From the NCBI GenBank assembly GCA_001664505.1, contig CP011806.1, positions 103,642 through 167,641 of the forward strand: a stretch of DNA of 64,000 nt, in the 5' to 3' direction. Of this stretch, positions 45,601-55,663 are shown piece by piece. Position 1 is the stretch's first letter. The number at the start of each line of letters is the position of its first letter. A program made the translations under genes and the position numbers. The stretch comes from Acidobacteria bacterium Mor1. Lineage in GTDB: Bacteria; Acidobacteriota; Polarisedimenticolia; Polarisedimenticolales; Polarisedimenticolaceae. Below the pieces are notes generated by a model. It was not told where the DNA came from. It saw nothing but the letters and a program-made list of their open reading frames with translations, and made no database searches.

Positions 45601-46484
45601 GCGACGGTGTCGAGTTCGACGGCGCCCCCCTGGGCCCGCACCAGATCCATGTCCTGTTCCATGGGACGCCAACGGTCGATGTAGGCGATCTCGTCCCACT
45701 GGGCGACCTCGAGCAGTTGCTCGGGAGTCAGGGTTGCTTCCATCAGGAACTTGCCTGCATGGTCCCGTTCGAGGATGCCGCCGATGCTCTTGATCCGTTC
45801 GCCGAGTTGCCGCTTGAGTCCGCGGTCGTGATCGAACAGCAGGATGTTGAACTTGAGTTGCTCGAACTGTTCGGCCAGGGTCGCGGCGTCGGCGCGAAAG
45901 GGGGCCTCGAGGCGATACGCCGGGTGGTAGGCGCCGACCCAACGCACGAAATCGAGTTGAGCGACCTGGGCCGCGAGGGCCGGAGGCATCTCGACGATAT
46001 GGGCGTGGTGCGGCAGGAAGCCGCGGACCGACGCGCCGAGACCGTTCAATGCGTTCCGGTAGTCTTCAAGGGGCTGGGTCACGAACTGCACGATGTGCAG
46101 CCGGGAGGCGTTGCGGGCGCGCAGCGCCGGAATGACGTCAGGCTCTTCCCGGCCGGGGCTCCAGGACCCGTAGGTAAGCCGCAGGTCGTAGGAGGTCGCC
46201 CGGGCGTTTCCGACCGGCGCACCGCCGAGACCGAGGGCGTAGTAGGGGACCGAGTCGCCGGAGGCGTCGGTCTCGTTCCAGACGACCACCGTCGAGGTCC
46301 CGCCGGGGACGGCGATCAGCCGGGCGCCGGCGAGGGCGTTGCCTGTGCGGTGGAAGGGCTCGCCGTCGAGGCGCAGGGTCACGCCGGAATCGTCCCGCTC
46401 GACGCTCAGTCGCGGCGTTTCGGGCGCGGCCAAGGCGCACGTCAAGAAAAAGGCGCAAAGCCCCATCGCAAGCCAGGTCTTCAT
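42699..46484 (-). CDS. secreted S8 (subtilisin-like) peptidase, paralogue of the 20.9 kb gene
   Basis: The product is 1261 aa from ATG 46484 (AGGGGGG upstream). A signal peptide (ending CALAAP) and a pro-region precede the catalytic domain with Asp308 (SFDSG), His335 (NASHGTA) and Ser506 (GGTSGATP). A beta domain follows, then regions resembling a fibronectin type III domain (about residues 865-955, with VYYAVDAVDTVGN-like turns) and a nidogen-like domain (about 990-1120). The C-terminal module ends EGSYGQAGDG and a final Cys-rich tail. It is related to the other S8 protein over most of its length, including PHHAHIV and AYHPAYRLE in the pro-region. It is followed by a strong terminator. Confidence 0.9.
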   Translation of the reverse strand: MKTWLAMGLCAFFLTCALAAPETPRLSVERDDSGVTLRLDGEPFHRTGNALAGARLIAVPGGTSTVVVWNETDASGDSVPYYALGLGGAPVGNARATSYDLRLTYGSWSPGREEPDVIPALRARNASRLHIVQFVTQPLEDYRNALNGLGASVRGFLPHHAHIVEMPPALAAQVAQLDFVRWVGAYHPAYRLEAPFRADAATLAEQFEQLKFNILLFDHDRGLKRQLGERIKSIGGILERDHAGKFLMEATLTPEQLLEVAQWDEIAYIDRWRPMEQDMDLVRAQGGAVELDTVAGYTGAGVRGESFDSGFNVAHPDFASRPPLEHGGTVGNASHGTACLGILFGDGTGDAQALGLMPDGQPIAADHNNIGISGGTRYDHTAELKQAPYFAVFQTASVGDSRTFDYTTISAEHDTILFDHDVLHCQSQSNAGNQDSRPQAWAKNVVSGGAFEHYNTADQSDDCWCETGSIGPAADGRIKPDLSFYYDDTYTTYTTGSGYGEFGGTSGATPSICGHFGLFFQMWSDGIFGNEVTPGATVFDNRPHMTTAKAVMINTAIQYPFTGPDHDMTRVHQGWGVPNVKNLYDLRDNLSILDESVLLTNTETAQFNTFVEAGEPALRITMTYADPAGNPAAALHRINDLTLKATAPGGTVWWGNVGLRDGNWSLPGGSADTIDTVENIFVQNPEAGMWVVEVIASEIVQDSHVETPELDADFALVTSGGLIIDCTSDASISFTPPAHACEDTATIRVVDCDPNLDDAVLDTVSVQVFSTTDPSGEAVVLTETNPASGTFVGTVPVSEFDDVGIVGVAEGDLLTAEYLDADDGMGGIDLLKTANGSVDCSSPLISNVQAPDVSARRATITFDTDEAARGTVRYGTTCSNLDGTAGNARFETAHSVLITGLQENTDYYYAVDAVDTVGNASTDDSGGLCYRFTTPDVADSFTESFTGDQDTDGITQTFTPNGSGEFYAGCTTAAAAFPTDPAGGTTVSLGDDASSLVTLTGATVSLYGTSYSEFYIGSNGFITFTTGDTDYTETLEDHFRLPRISGLFDDLNPSSGGTVSWRQLADRVAVTWENVPEYSTSNQNSFQIEMFFDGTIAITTLATASADSIVGLSAGNGVPADFVESDLGSMAVCGATGGGAVPGEAGVGVQLTVTGYDPLTDTLTLSYGVPCQAAGHTIEYAPLTRADLQSYAWSGQECGLDTSGVHAWDASGAPQSMFFIVVAHNGSEEGSYGQAGDGSERPEDAANATCPIPQNLIDVCQ

Positions 46485-46604
46485 GTCGGATGCCCCCCTG
46501 AGGAATCGGTGCAGGACGTTCATACGTCGCTATGGCGAAAAAACAATCGCCGGGCGGGATTCTCGCCGGGTTTGGGGGCAAAAGTCCAGGATTCGGCGCG
46601 TGGG

Positions 46605-48530
46605 TCAGCCGCCGGACTTGGCCGGGAAACAGCCCAGGATCCACTCGGCGAGGGCTGCCGGGTCCGGATCCTCGGGTTCGCCGGGCCAGCCGACCCGCCG
46701 CACGGGAAGGGGAGCCAGGGCCTCGATCCGCGCCTCCCAATCCTGATCCAGCCCGACCCCCGGCGGCACCGAATCCGAGGCGATACGCGGAGATAGGGCC
46801 AGCACTTCACGCCAGGAGCCGAGGCCACCTCGCAACACCAGGCCGCAGGCCCCGTCGGGCATGCGCCGGGCGATGTCGAGAGCCGCCAGCGCCGGGAACG
46901 GGTCGGCGGCAGGGCAGGACACTCCCCGCGGGCGGGGTTGTTCCGGCGCAGGGAACGCCGGCGAGAGCCCGCTGTCCCCCCAGAGAACGCAGGGGCTGCG
47001 TCGGCCGTGGAAGCGCACCATCGGGATCAACTCGTCGACCACATTGCTGAACGGGTGCATCCCGCGCATCCGTTCGGCAGCGGTCCAGAGCGCCGCCTGA
47101 CTGAGCCGGCCCCGGCGGTCCTGCTCGGTTCCCCGGTCGCTCCGCCCTGCCGGTTCGAGGAAGTGCAGCTGGACACCCGCCTTGCGCAGCCTCTTCACGG
47201 TCTGTTCATGGAGGCGCCGCCACGCCGCGGGCCGCACCCGGGTCAGCACCACGACTCGCGGCGGCTCGGTATGGCGCTTCGGCGGCGGCGACCCATGCCG
47301 CGGTGCCGCCTGATAGGGCTGGGAGCCGAGGCGTGGCGAGAGCGCCTGGGCCAGGCTGCCCAGGTCGGCGCCGCCTGCACTCTCCAGGGCTTCTGGGGCA
47401 TGCACCGGATCGTCGGAGGTCACCTGCGGTGGTGCAGGCAGGTCCAGGAAACGGGCCAGTTCCGGGTACAGCGCCTCCCGGTGGAATGCGCCGACGTGGA
47501 CACAATGGCTGTTCCGCGGTGGAGAACCGGAGATGTGCCCCTTGCCGCTGACGGCGGCGAGTTGATCGGTGCCGCCGTACCAGTCGTAGACCCGCTGCAG
47601 GGCGGACCACAGCCGTTCCTTGTCGGGCCGCCAGGTGAACTCCTGCGCTACCAGCAACCGCCGCGGGGCCATGGCGCCGAGCAGAACCCAGGGGACGAAG
47701 CCGTCGCGAGAGGCGTTGGGCGGACAACGGGAGCCATCCGGATCGGAGACGAACCGGTGGCCGGAGATATTGAACGGCACGAGGCAGGAGACCCGGGGAT
47801 CGATGGCTCCCAGCATTGCCGCCAGATCGCCCCCTCCGGCCACGGCGCCGATCACCGCGATGCGGCTGGAGTCCACCGAGGGGTCGTCGTCCAGCAGATC
47901 GAGACCGGCGGCCAGATCGCCGACCATCCAGCCGGCCAGGCTCTCGTCGACCAGGTCCAGGGCCATGCCGTGAAGGTGGCGGAAATAGTAGTCCTGCCGT
48001 TCGGGGCGATAGCTCGTGTCTCCCGGCGTGGTGCCGTCGAAGGGATGCTGGCGCCGTTCGCCGTGGCCTCCGAGGTCGGGAATCAGCACCGTGCAACCGC
48101 TGCGGGCCAGTTCGTGGCCGAGGGCCTGGAGCTCTCCATGTTCCTTGGGGGTGTGATGGCTGTGCGCCACGAGAACACCGGGACCAACCGCCGCTGTTGC
48201 GGGCCGGTACCGGTTCGCGGTCACCCTCAGGCCGAAGCGCCCGGCATAGTGACCGCAGTCGATGCGCACGTCTCCGGAGTCGACGGTCCGCACGAGGCGC
48301 CAATCCCGATCGGCGGAGGCGGGCAGCCGCAGCATGGCGCGCAAGGCGTCGAGGCGCTCGGTCCGGAATGCTTCCCAGTCCTCGCGTCGTTTGAGCCGGT
48401 AAAGCGCCCGGCGATCCTGGTCCGCCCGGCGGTCCAGGTCCTGGCGGACCGCCACGAGCCGGCTCATGGTTTCCCGGTAGAGCAGGCGTTGGCGGAGCGG
48501 TCGGAGCACTCGGCGACGAAGCCATCCCAT
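46605..48530 (-). CDS. alpha/beta-hydrolase fold protein apparently lacking the nucleophile
   Basis: The product is 641 aa. Residues about 60-370 have an acetyl-xylan-esterase/dienelactone-hydrolase layout: VLVAHSHHTPKE, VLIPDLGGHGER, DSSRIAVIGAVAGGG and LLVAQEF. In the expected nucleophile elbow (G-x-S-x-G) the sequence is GAVAGG (residues 228-233), so the catalytic Ser seems replaced by Val. Residues about 420-641 are a separate Arg-rich domain I do not recognise. The start at 48530 is supported by AAGG nine bases upstream. It has no signal peptide and is divergent from the DUF2231 gene. Confidence 0.77.
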   Translation of the reverse strand: MGWLRRRVLRPLRQRLLYRETMSRLVAVRQDLDRRADQDRRALYRLKRREDWEAFRTERLDALRAMLRLPASADRDWRLVRTVDSGDVRIDCGHYAGRFGLRVTANRYRPATAAVGPGVLVAHSHHTPKEHGELQALGHELARSGCTVLIPDLGGHGERRQHPFDGTTPGDTSYRPERQDYYFRHLHGMALDLVDESLAGWMVGDLAAGLDLLDDDPSVDSSRIAVIGAVAGGGDLAAMLGAIDPRVSCLVPFNISGHRFVSDPDGSRCPPNASRDGFVPWVLLGAMAPRRLLVAQEFTWRPDKERLWSALQRVYDWYGGTDQLAAVSGKGHISGSPPRNSHCVHVGAFHREALYPELARFLDLPAPPQVTSDDPVHAPEALESAGGADLGSLAQALSPRLGSQPYQAAPRHGSPPPKRHTEPPRVVVLTRVRPAAWRRLHEQTVKRLRKAGVQLHFLEPAGRSDRGTEQDRRGRLSQAALWTAAERMRGMHPFSNVVDELIPMVRFHGRRSPCVLWGDSGLSPAFPAPEQPRPRGVSCPAADPFPALAALDIARRMPDGACGLVLRGGLGSWREVLALSPRIASDSVPPGVGLDQDWEARIEALAPLPVRRVGWPGEPEDPDPAALAEWILGCFPAKSGG

Positions 48531-48607
48531 TGACGTTACCTTAACCGATGTTCGTTGGTTCGTGGCGCCTATTGACATGAAGATGGGCAGCAGGCATCGT
48601 CCGCGCC

Positions 48608-49119
48608 ATGGAGTTCCCACCGATTCCGAGTTGGGAGGCGGCCCACCCGCTGGTGGTGCACTTTCCGATCGCGCTGCTGCTCGTCGTGCCGTTGTTCGCG
48701 GTCGCCGGGCTGGTCCACCGGGAGTCGGGGCGCGGGTTCAGGCTCACCGCGCTGATCTTGATGGCCCTGGGAACCTGCGCCGCGACCCTGGCGGTCAGTT
48801 CCGGAGAGGCCGCGGAGACCTTCGCCCGCGGGGCCAGTGGGACCAGCCGGGTGATGCATCAGCACGAGGAGCAGGCCCTTGCGGTGCGCGCTTACTTCGT
48901 GTTGTTGACCGTGGGCTACGCGCTACTGCTGGCGGTGGAGAAGCGCCGTCCCGAGAGCTTCAAGCCGCCGGTTCGATTCGGACTGTTCGGCATCCACCTG
49001 GCGCTCTATCTGGTGGCCTGTCTGACGCTGGTCAACGCCGCCCATCTGGGTGGGCGGCTGGTCCACGAATTCGGTGTGCGGGCTGTGGAGCCGGGCGCGA
49101 TCGCCGCACCGGACTCCGA

Positions 49120-49123
<4 letters not shown>
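48608..49123 (+). CDS. DUF2231 family membrane protein
   Basis: The product is 171 aa with four hydrophobic helices. It begins with [18 protein letters not shown], the family hallmark, and has a conserved HQHEEQAL loop. DUF2231 proteins are thought to be redox- or cytochrome-related membrane proteins, but their function is not established. A TTGACA (48572-48577) and a weak CATCGT (48595-48600) end seven bases before the ATG, with no ribosome-binding site, again suggesting a leaderless message. Its 3' end overlaps the convergent glnS gene by four bases. Confidence 0.9.
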
Positions 49124-50841
<1,718 letters not shown>

Positions 50842-50897
50842 GATCGCTCACCGCCGGCGGGAGGGCATCCCGGCCGGATCTTGCCAATGAAGCCGCG

Positions 50898-50903
50898 ACT
50901 ATA
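50898..50903 (-). promoter_or_regulatory. candidate -10 box of glnS
   Basis: On the minus strand TTGCTATAGT contains a TGC-extended TATAGT box 57 bp upstream of the glnS start. No clear -35 precedes it at 17 nt. The remaining bases of 50842-50975 show no gene. Confidence 0.4.
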
Positions 50904-50975
50904 GCAATCGGCGTCGGCGGGGACCATGCCGCCCAGGCTTGGCGGACACCGCGAGCCATCGTCCGGTACGGAGGA

Positions 50976-52148
50976 TCAGGGGCGGTAGACGTACACCCCG
51001 GGACCTTCCGGCCCATCCCCGGCCCAGGTGAACAGGTAGCCGCTCTGGCCCGGCTGGGCCGCGAAGTCGAAGCCGGTTCCGAAGCCCGCCCCTGACGGTA
51101 GGGGCGTGTCGATGGGGCCACGCAGGACTTCTCCATCGGGGGTCAACTCGTAGAACACGACGACGGACTCTCCCGGGGCCGGGGACAGTCGGCGGGCCAT
51201 CATCCCGAGGCTGGACCCGTCGGTTTCGACTCCGACGACTCGCAGGGGGGATGCGTCCAGGATCAGTTCGCGGCGATCGACCACGGTGCGATCGCCGGCC
51301 CGCCGAGTGGCCAGCCACAGGCGCCAGTCGCCTCCGACGGTCGTGTTGTACAGGATGCGCTGCCGCCGGTCGACGGTCGCTGCGAAGGGGATGTTGGGGC
51401 GCTCCTCGATCGGCGAGACGATCGCTTCCGAGGGAACGGGTACTCCCTGGGCGTCGAGATCTGCGATCAGAATGCCGTTGCCCAGGCCGGACAGGCTGTC
51501 GAGCCATGTGACGACGAATCCGTTGCCGGAAGGCGTGATCGATCCGATGCGCACGTCACCGAAAAGACCCAGCAGGGAACGGTCGATGCGTTTCGGCGCG
51601 ATGACGCGCCAGTTGCTGGTCAACTCGCCGTCGTCGGACTGAACTGCGGCACCCCAGGCGTAGGCGGGGCTGAAGCCTCCTGTATCTCCGTGGGCGAGGG
51701 CCAACACGCCGTCCCGGTATGCCGGCATGAAGGCTGCGGTTCCATCGGGACTCGCCTGGACCGGGACCGCAGGTCCCGAGGCTTCGCCGGAGGGTCCCAG
51801 TGGAGTCATCGAGAAGGCCCTGAAATCGTGGGCGGTGAGCAAGAACCCGGACTCGACGGTGAACAGGTTGATCCGCGGGCGACGAGACAGGCCTTGCAAG
51901 GGCACGTCGACCGCCTCTGCGATGGGCTGCAACGCCTCGTCGAGCTTCAGGGTCTGACACGTCCGGTTGCTGAAGTCGTCGCAGATCGCCAGCAGGATCC
52001 CACCGGTGCCGGCCGCCAGCGACAGGGTCGTCGCGTCATCGTCGACATCGGGCAGGACCCGGACGGTCTGAGCGCCGACGTTCCCGGCGCCGAGCAGCAG
52101 CAGGAGGACGATTCCGCACAGGAGTCGGCAGGCGGTTCGGTTGCTCAC
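50976..52148 (-). CDS. secreted hypothetical protein
   Basis: The product is 390 aa from GTG 52148 (GGGGGA five bases upstream). A signal peptide (about residues 1-26, ending GAQ) is followed by a beta-rich, Asp/Gly-rich body with repeated turns such as GNGILIADLD, consistent with a propeller-like or repetitive beta structure. I recognise no catalytic motif. The GTG and its ribosome-binding site are the best start; no other candidate is close. Confidence 0.77.
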   Translation of the reverse strand: MSNRTACRLLCGIVLLLLLGAGNVGAQTVRVLPDVDDDATTLSLAAGTGGILLAICDDFSNRTCQTLKLDEALQPIAEAVDVPLQGLSRRPRINLFTVESGFLLTAHDFRAFSMTPLGPSGEASGPAVPVQASPDGTAAFMPAYRDGVLALAHGDTGGFSPAYAWGAAVQSDDGELTSNWRVIAPKRIDRSLLGLFGDVRIGSITPSGNGFVVTWLDSLSGLGNGILIADLDAQGVPVPSEAIVSPIEERPNIPFAATVDRRQRILYNTTVGGDWRLWLATRRAGDRTVVDRRELILDASPLRVVGVETDGSSLGMMARRLSPAPGESVVVFYELTPDGEVLRGPIDTPLPSGAGFGTGFDFAAQPGQSGYLFTWAGDGPEGPGVYVYRP

Positions 52149-52277
52149 GATGTTCCCCCGGTCGGTGGCGCCCGCTGGTCGCGGCGGGCGGCGTGACCGG
52201 AGCCTACGTCGAGAACGCCGAGGGCACCATGCTTTTTCGCCTGCTCGTCGTCTGCTTTTATTGGGGTGGGCCGTGAT

Positions 52278-52718
52278 TCAGCCCTGGCTCATGGCGTCCC
52301 AGCGGCGCTGCATTTCCTCGGGCTCGACCTTCTCGATGGTGTGTCCGATCAGCCAACGATGGCCGAAGGGGTCGTACACGCTGCCTCCGCGTTCCCCGTA
52401 GAAATGGTCCTGGGGTTCCATCTCGAGAGTGGCGCCGCACTTGACCGCATGATCGATCAGCGCATCGGCGTCATCTACGTGAAGGTGAATCGTTACCGCG
52501 GTGCCGCCCAGGGTCTTGGCCGAGCGGAGGTTGTACTCCGGGTACTCGTCGGCAAGCATCACCACCGTGCCTCCCAGATCGAGTTCGGCATGACCGATCC
52601 GGCCGTCGGGCCCGTTGAGCCGGAAGCGCTCCTTGGCGCCGAAGGCCTTGACGTAGAAATCGACGGCGGCTGCGGCGTCGTGGACGCTCAGATAGGCAAA
52701 GACCTCGTGGACTTTCAT
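52278..52718 (-). CDS. VOC (glyoxalase/bleomycin-resistance-like) family protein
   Basis: The product is 146 aa, two beta-alpha-beta modules. It starts MKVHEVFAYLSVHDAAAAVDF and contains GHAELDLGGTVVMLADEYPE and DPFGHRWLIGHTIE, typical of PhnB-like VOC proteins. The ATG at 52718 is chosen because GGAGG lies five bases upstream; upstream frame is not coding. The family covers metal-dependent lyases, isomerases and antibiotic-binding proteins, and the activity is not resolved here. Confidence 0.92.
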   Translation of the reverse strand: MKVHEVFAYLSVHDAAAAVDFYVKAFGAKERFRLNGPDGRIGHAELDLGGTVVMLADEYPEYNLRSAKTLGGTAVTIHLHVDDADALIDHAVKCGATLEMEPQDHFYGERGGSVYDPFGHRWLIGHTIEKVEPEEMQRRWDAMSQG

Positions 52719-52782
52719 CGTTTCCTCCATGGGAACGGTTGCAGGCCCAATGTACCCGCAAAACAGCTCTCCACCTGAACGC

Positions 52783-53202
52783 TCAGCCGCGGGTCGCGTC
52801 GGAGAGGCCGCGGAGGGCCAGCACGAGACAGGAGATGCTGCTGGCGAGGAAGATTCCCTTCGCCAGCAGGACCCACATCGAGGGAACCACGCCGGGGTCT
52901 CCGGAGCCTCGCAGCTCGGCATCGAGCTGTGCCATGAAACTGAGCGTCAGGGCGCCGACGCAGATTCCCCAGGCAGCGATCAACGTTCCGCTGCGCGGGA
53001 CTCGCAAGACCCGCCACCCGGCGGCGATCAGCAGAGCACCCAGTACGTAGTCGTCCAGCCAGTGATGGAGCCGGGTGGGATCCAAGAGATGATTAGAGCG
53101 GCGCACCGTTTCAGCCAGCGGGAGCAAGGTGCCGCCGGCAATCGCACTCCAGGCAGAGACCCGGCCGGCCTTCGAGATCGAAGGTCGCCCCAAGGAAGCC
53201 AT
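52783..53202 (-). CDS. small four-helix membrane protein coupled to gltX
   Basis: The product is 139 aa with about four hydrophobic helices (residues about 15-32, 50-68, 72-92 and 108-130). Its ATG (53202) shares one base with the gltX stop codon (TGATG), so translation is coupled. I do not recognise the family. The coupling with a tRNA synthetase is unusual but may only reflect gene packing. Confidence 0.78.
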   Translation of the reverse strand: MASLGRPSISKAGRVSAWSAIAGGTLLPLAETVRRSNHLLDPTRLHHWLDDYVLGALLIAAGWRVLRVPRSGTLIAAWGICVGALTLSFMAQLDAELRGSGDPGVVPSMWVLLAKGIFLASSISCLVLALRGLSDATRG

Positions 53203-54755
53203 CAGAGCTGGGCGAGGGCCCGGTCGAAGCGTTTGAGGCAGCGCTCCCGCCCCAGGATCCAGAGCGCTTCGAACAGGCCGAAGCCCACCGCCTTGCCGGT
53301 GGCGGCGACCCGAACGGCGTGGACGATCTGTCCGATCTTGATCCCGCGTTCCTCGACGAATCCCTTGAGCGCCCCTTCGATGGCGTCGGTCTCGAACGGT
53401 TCGACTCCGGCCAGGACCTCGCGGAAGCCCTTCAGCAACTCCGCAGCGTCTTCCGGTTTGCGCAGCCGCTTCTCGAACGCCTTCTCGTCGTAGGGCAGGG
53501 CATCGTCGTCGGTGAAGAAGTCGACGAAGTCGAGGATGTCCCCGCCGACCTTGATCCGGTCGCCGGCAGCCTCGACGATTGCCGCCACGCCGGCCGCGGG
53601 AGCCTTGTCGGCAAGGCCGGCTTGTTCGAGGAACGGCATCACCTTCGCAACCCGTTGCTCGACCGGGAGCTCGACCATGTAGTGCTCCTGGAAAGCCATC
53701 AGCTTCTGGGGATCGAAGCTGGCTGCGGCCTTGTTGACCCGCTCCAGGGAGAAGTGCTCGATCATCGCCTCCCGGGTGAACCACTCGGTCTTGTCGTCCA
53801 GGGCCCAGCCGAGCAACAGCAGGTAGTTGACCACCGCGTCGGGCAGGAACCCGACCTGCTCGTAGAAGTCGACGACCACCGGGTTGAAGGACTCCGGCTT
53901 GATCTCGATGCCGATCGCCTCGGCGATCTTGCGGCCGTGGTCGTTGAGCTTGGCGAAGTCCGGTTGCTTCATGTACTTGTCGAGCTTGCGTTTGCTCAAC
54001 TTGTTCTTGCTGCCCGGTTCGGCGACGAAGGGCAGGTGAGCGAACTGCGGCGCCTCCCAGCCCAGCGCCTCGTAGATGAAGAGCTGCCGCGGGGTGTTGG
54101 AGAGGTGCTCCTCGGCGCGGATCACGTGGCTGATCGCCATGGCGTGGTCGTCGACGACGGTGGCCAGGTTGTAGAGGCAGCTGCCGTCGGCCCGCTGGAC
54201 CACGTGGTCCTGCTCCCGGGCCCATTCCAGTTCCATCTCGCCGCGGATCGAGTCGGTGAAGCGGCAGGCCCCTTCCCGGGGCATCTTTAGCCGCACGACA
54301 CCCGGGCGCCCTTCGGCCTCGAAGGCCCGGCGTTTCTCGTCGGTGTCCGCCATGAACTTGCGGCTGTAGATGAAGCGGCGCTTTTCGGCCTGTGCGGCTT
54401 CCCGCTCGGTCTGGAGCTCCTCGGCGGTGGCGTAGTCCCGGTAGGCGTGGCCCGAGGCCAGCAGCTTCTCCACCGCGTCGGCGTAGAGGCCGGAGCGCTC
54501 CGATTGGTAGTACGGACCGTAGTCACCGTCGGCGCCGGGCCCCTCGTCCCACTCGATACCGAGCCAGCGGAAGCCGTCGAGGATCGGCTGCAGCGCCTCC
54601 ATCACGTTCCGTTCCTGATCGGTGTCGTCGATACGCAAGATGAACCGGCCGCCGTGGCGCCGGGCGTACAGCCAGTTGAACAGGGCGGTGCGGACTCCGC
54701 CGATGTGCAGGAAGCCGGTGGGGCTGGGGGCGAAACGGGTACGTACTTGGCTCAT
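53202..54755 (-). CDS. gltX: glutamyl-tRNA synthetase
   Basis: The product is 517 aa. The HIGH-like HIGG lies at residues 17-20 in SPTGFLHIGG, a form seen in many bacterial GluRS. The KMSKS-like motif is KNKLSKRKL. The C-terminal anticodon-binding helical domain is complete. It charges tRNA-Glu. No ribosome-binding site precedes the ATG, but TACTCT (minus strand, 54764-54769) ends eight bases upstream with a GTGTCA -35-like box 17 nt further, suggesting a leaderless mRNA. Confidence 0.96.
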   Translation of the reverse strand: MSQVRTRFAPSPTGFLHIGGVRTALFNWLYARRHGGRFILRIDDTDQERNVMEALQPILDGFRWLGIEWDEGPGADGDYGPYYQSERSGLYADAVEKLLASGHAYRDYATAEELQTEREAAQAEKRRFIYSRKFMADTDEKRRAFEAEGRPGVVRLKMPREGACRFTDSIRGEMELEWAREQDHVVQRADGSCLYNLATVVDDHAMAISHVIRAEEHLSNTPRQLFIYEALGWEAPQFAHLPFVAEPGSKNKLSKRKLDKYMKQPDFAKLNDHGRKIAEAIGIEIKPESFNPVVVDFYEQVGFLPDAVVNYLLLLGWALDDKTEWFTREAMIEHFSLERVNKAAASFDPQKLMAFQEHYMVELPVEQRVAKVMPFLEQAGLADKAPAAGVAAIVEAAGDRIKVGGDILDFVDFFTDDDALPYDEKAFEKRLRKPEDAAELLKGFREVLAGVEPFETDAIEGALKGFVEERGIKIGQIVHAVRVAATGKAVGFGLFEALWILGRERCLKRFDRALAQL

Positions 54756-54785
54756 AGCGGCAGAGAGTAGCCGATCCGACTCCCT

Positions 54786-54799
54786 TTGACACGTTGACA
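54786..54799 (+). promoter_or_regulatory. tandem TTGACA boxes upstream of the GNAT gene
   Basis: TTGACA occurs twice, at 54786-54791 and 54794-54799, both perfect -35 matches. No good -10 follows at 16-18 nt, so activity is uncertain. The site lies 58-71 bp upstream of the GNAT start and is on the side facing away from gltX. Confidence 0.3.
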
Positions 54800-54856
54800 G
54801 CCCGGGGCGGGATCGGAGAAGCTGGCGCGCACCATCCCGACGACGAGGAGGCCTCC

Positions 54857-55282
54857 GTGAGCTTGACCTGGATCCACGAAAACCCGGCCCAGTGGGACGA
54901 AACCAAGCAGCAGATCGTCGGAGGCGCTCCCAGCGGGATCTTCGAGCTGGGAAGCCGCGCCGCCGGCGACGTGGTGCCCGGCGACTGGTGGCGGGTCGAG
55001 CAGGACGGCAAGGTCGTCGGCTACGGCTGGATGGATACGGTCTGGGGGGATGCCGAGGTGTTGTTGGCGGTCGCCCCGGACGTGCAGAAGGGGGGCGTCG
55101 GCTCCTTCATCATCGAGCATCTGGAGCAGGAAGCTTCCCGCCGCGGTCTGAACTACATGCTCAACGTGGTGCGTCCGACCCATCCCGACCGGGAGGGGAT
55201 CACCGCCTGGCTGCAGAAGCGGGGGTTCGAGGCGTCGGACGACGAGAGCCTGCGCCGCCGGGTCCGCCGGGAGGGTGCCTAG
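54857..55282 (+). CDS. GNAT family N-acetyltransferase
   Basis: The product is 141 aa from GTG 54857 (GAGGAGG upstream, five bases spacing). The acetyl-CoA binding region is [22 protein letters not shown] (R/Q-x-x-G-x-G/A form, about residues 73-92), and the fold length is typical of one GNAT domain. The acceptor substrate is unknown. It is convergent with the STAS gene and their 3' ends overlap by four bases. Confidence 0.85.
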   Translation: MSLTWIHENPAQWDETKQQIVGGAPSGIFELGSRAAGDVVPGDWWRVEQDGKVVGYGWMDTVWGDAEVLLAVAPDVQKGGVGSFIIEHLEQEASRRGLNYMLNVVRPTHPDREGITAWLQKRGFEASDDESLRRRVRREGA

Positions 55283-55632
55283 CCGGCGTCCATCGGGAAG
55301 CTGGCCAACGCCGCCGCCTCGTCGCCGAAGATCTCGAAGACACGGTCGAGGGAGGCCATCATGAACACCTTCTGGGCCTTGCCCCGTTCGGGAAGCACCA
55401 GCTTGATCGTGCCGTCCCGTTCGCTGACCCGCTTGAAGGACGCCACGACTTCGCCGATGCCGGCGCTGTCGACGTAGCCGACCTCGTCCATGTTCAGCAG
55501 GAACAGCTTTTCGCCGGCCTGGAGCAGTTCGCTGATCGTGTCGCGCAGCACCACGTCACCCTTGCCGATGGTGATGTTGCCCGACAGGTCGAGGATGTTG
55601 ACCTTCCATTCGCGGCGTGTCTCGATGCGCAT
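55279..55632 (-). CDS. STAS domain anti-sigma factor antagonist
   Basis: The product is 117 aa, one STAS domain. The phosphorylatable serine fits Ser56 in [10 protein letters not shown], flanked by LLNMDEVGY. Such proteins switch anti-sigma factor kinases in partner-switching systems. It lies 31 bp downstream of a Ser/Thr kinase gene, which could phosphorylate it or act in the same pathway (inference). A TACGAT box with TGC before it (minus strand, 55639-55644) sits six bases upstream of the ATG, and there is no ribosome-binding site. Confidence 0.92.
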   Translation of the reverse strand: MRIETRREWKVNILDLSGNITIGKGDVVLRDTISELLQAGEKLFLLNMDEVGYVDSAGIGEVVASFKRVSERDGTIKLVLPERGKAQKVFMMASLDRVFEIFGDEAAALASFPMDAG

Positions 55633-55663
55633 ACAGCGATCGTAGCACGCGAACGGCGCGGGT

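Noticed and set aside
54786-54799. Tandem TTGACA as proof of a strong GNAT promoter
   Set aside because: No acceptable -10 follows at the right distance, so it is kept only as a low-confidence feature.
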